From the NCBI GenBank assembly GCA_964600685.1, contig CAZRKU010000127.1:1-7050 (forward strand): 7,050 nt of DNA, given 5' to 3'. Below, piece by piece: positions 6,640 through 7,050 of the stretch. Position numbers and translations under genes: made by a program. The notes under the pieces were generated by a model. The model searched no databases, was not told the DNA's origin, and was given only the letters and a program-made list of their open reading frames with translations. Position 1 is the first letter of the stretch; each line of letters begins with the position of its first letter. The stretch comes from TMP-24 sp964600685 (GTDB lineage Bacteria; Pseudomonadota; Alphaproteobacteria; Rhodobacterales; Rhodobacteraceae).

Positions 6640-7050
6640 TACATCACTTGCATCAGCCCGCTGCCCGAATGGCCGTGCCGCCTTGGACGGTTGGTTCGTT
6701 GTGCCATATGGACATTCTTCGCTGCGCAAGCGAACAGTCGGCTCGTCAGAGGTGCCAGTATCCTCCGGTCAGCTTTCACAAGACTTGTGCCCCACCGCTT
6801 CAGCGATATCGCTGATGGTATCCCCAAGTGTCCGGTCGGGCCAACAGTGAGGAAGTTTAGCCCCGGGGGAGTCGGTGGCACCAGAACGCATCCCCGTGAG
6901 CAAGCTCTGATTTCCCTAGGACTTCGTTCCGGCGGGGCGGTAAGGGTGCGAAGCGTCAAGGAACTGTCAACGTAGCGCCCAGTCGGGACGAGCGGTCCGT
7001 CTCGGGCACTGCAGCCATTCCTTGTCCGAAGAACGGATCGGATCTTGGAA
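6640..7050. other. gene-poor stretch upstream of the operon
   Basis: No gene is supported here. Open frames are short or are continuations of shadow frames, lack good ribosome binding sites and give no recognisable protein. Composition is less GC-biased and less codon-structured than in the operon. It holds a 16-bp perfect palindrome (6800-6815), a 6-bp-stem hairpin TTCGCT-GCGCA-AGCGAA (6718-6734), and on the minus strand a short open stretch (about 6917-6769) whose middle resembles a helix-turn-helix fragment. No tRNA, rRNA, CRISPR or insertion-sequence end is visible. Confidence 0.5.
6800..6815. repeat. 16-bp perfect palindrome
   Basis: TCAGCGATATCGCTGA is perfectly self-complementary with no spacer. 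It lies about 300 bases upstream of the binding-protein start, outside any supported gene. It could be a dimeric regulator site or the remains of coding sequence. Its inner AGCGA/TCGCT resembles the half-sites at 6610-6638 but lacks the outer ACA/TGT. Confidence 0.35.

Noticed and set aside
6502..6729. N-terminal extension of the binding protein to an upstream start at 6729
   Set aside because: The extension is not leader-like, runs through the operator-like repeats and would bury the signal peptide; ATG 6501 has a strong Shine-Dalgarno sequence.
6615..6959. Minus-strand open frame upstream of the operon
   Set aside because: There is no credible ribosome binding site, no recognisable domain, and its 3' part crosses the operator-like repeats.
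5488..6975. Long plus-strand open frame opposite the binding-protein gene
   Set aside because: It is antisense to a gene with a signal peptide, a good ribosome binding site and family motifs. Its translation is an arginine/glycine-rich shadow of GC-rich codons with no recognisable domain.

Overview
The window is GC-rich, with strong third-position G/C in its genes, a ProV/ProW/ProX-type transporter and short intergenic gaps. This suggests an alphaproteobacterium, most likely of the Rhodobacterales (Paracoccus/Roseobacter type). The assignment is inferred from composition and gene style; no rRNA or other taxonomic marker is present.

Layout: positions 1-126 are a short leader with two small palindromes ahead of a plus-strand XRE-type regulator (127-960). 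The regulator's last 17 bases overlap the 3' end of a minus-strand operon that fills most of the window. In transcription order the operon is: a periplasmic binding protein of the OpuAC/ProX type (6501-5548), a 124-base gap with a strong hairpin, a ProV/OpuAA-type ATPase gene carrying a one-base frameshift (5423-4402), a double-length permease made of two fused ProW-like halves (overlapping the ATPase stop, to 2390), and an amidase-signature hydrolase (2374-944). Upstream of the operon (6502-7050) is a gene-poor stretch. Its operon-proximal part has three TGTCGC half-sites around a TTATAG box; its distal part holds no gene I can recognise.

How the parts fit: the binding protein would capture a quaternary-ammonium or betaine-like solute in the periplasm, the fused permease would form the channel and the ATPase would drive import. 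The co-transcribed cytoplasmic amidase suggests that the imported compound, or something made from it, contains an amide bond that is cleaved inside the cell. This looks more like a nutrient uptake-and-catabolism locus than simple osmoprotection. The convergent regulator, with its large unassigned C-terminal domain, is the obvious candidate sensor. The ATPase frameshift falls just before the Walker A motif. As read it would disable the transporter, so it is either a sequencing error, a very recent mutation or, less likely, a recoding site.

The most notable points are the transporter-amidase pairing, the frameshift, the exact internal duplication in the permease and the operator-like repeat cluster ahead of the binding-protein gene.
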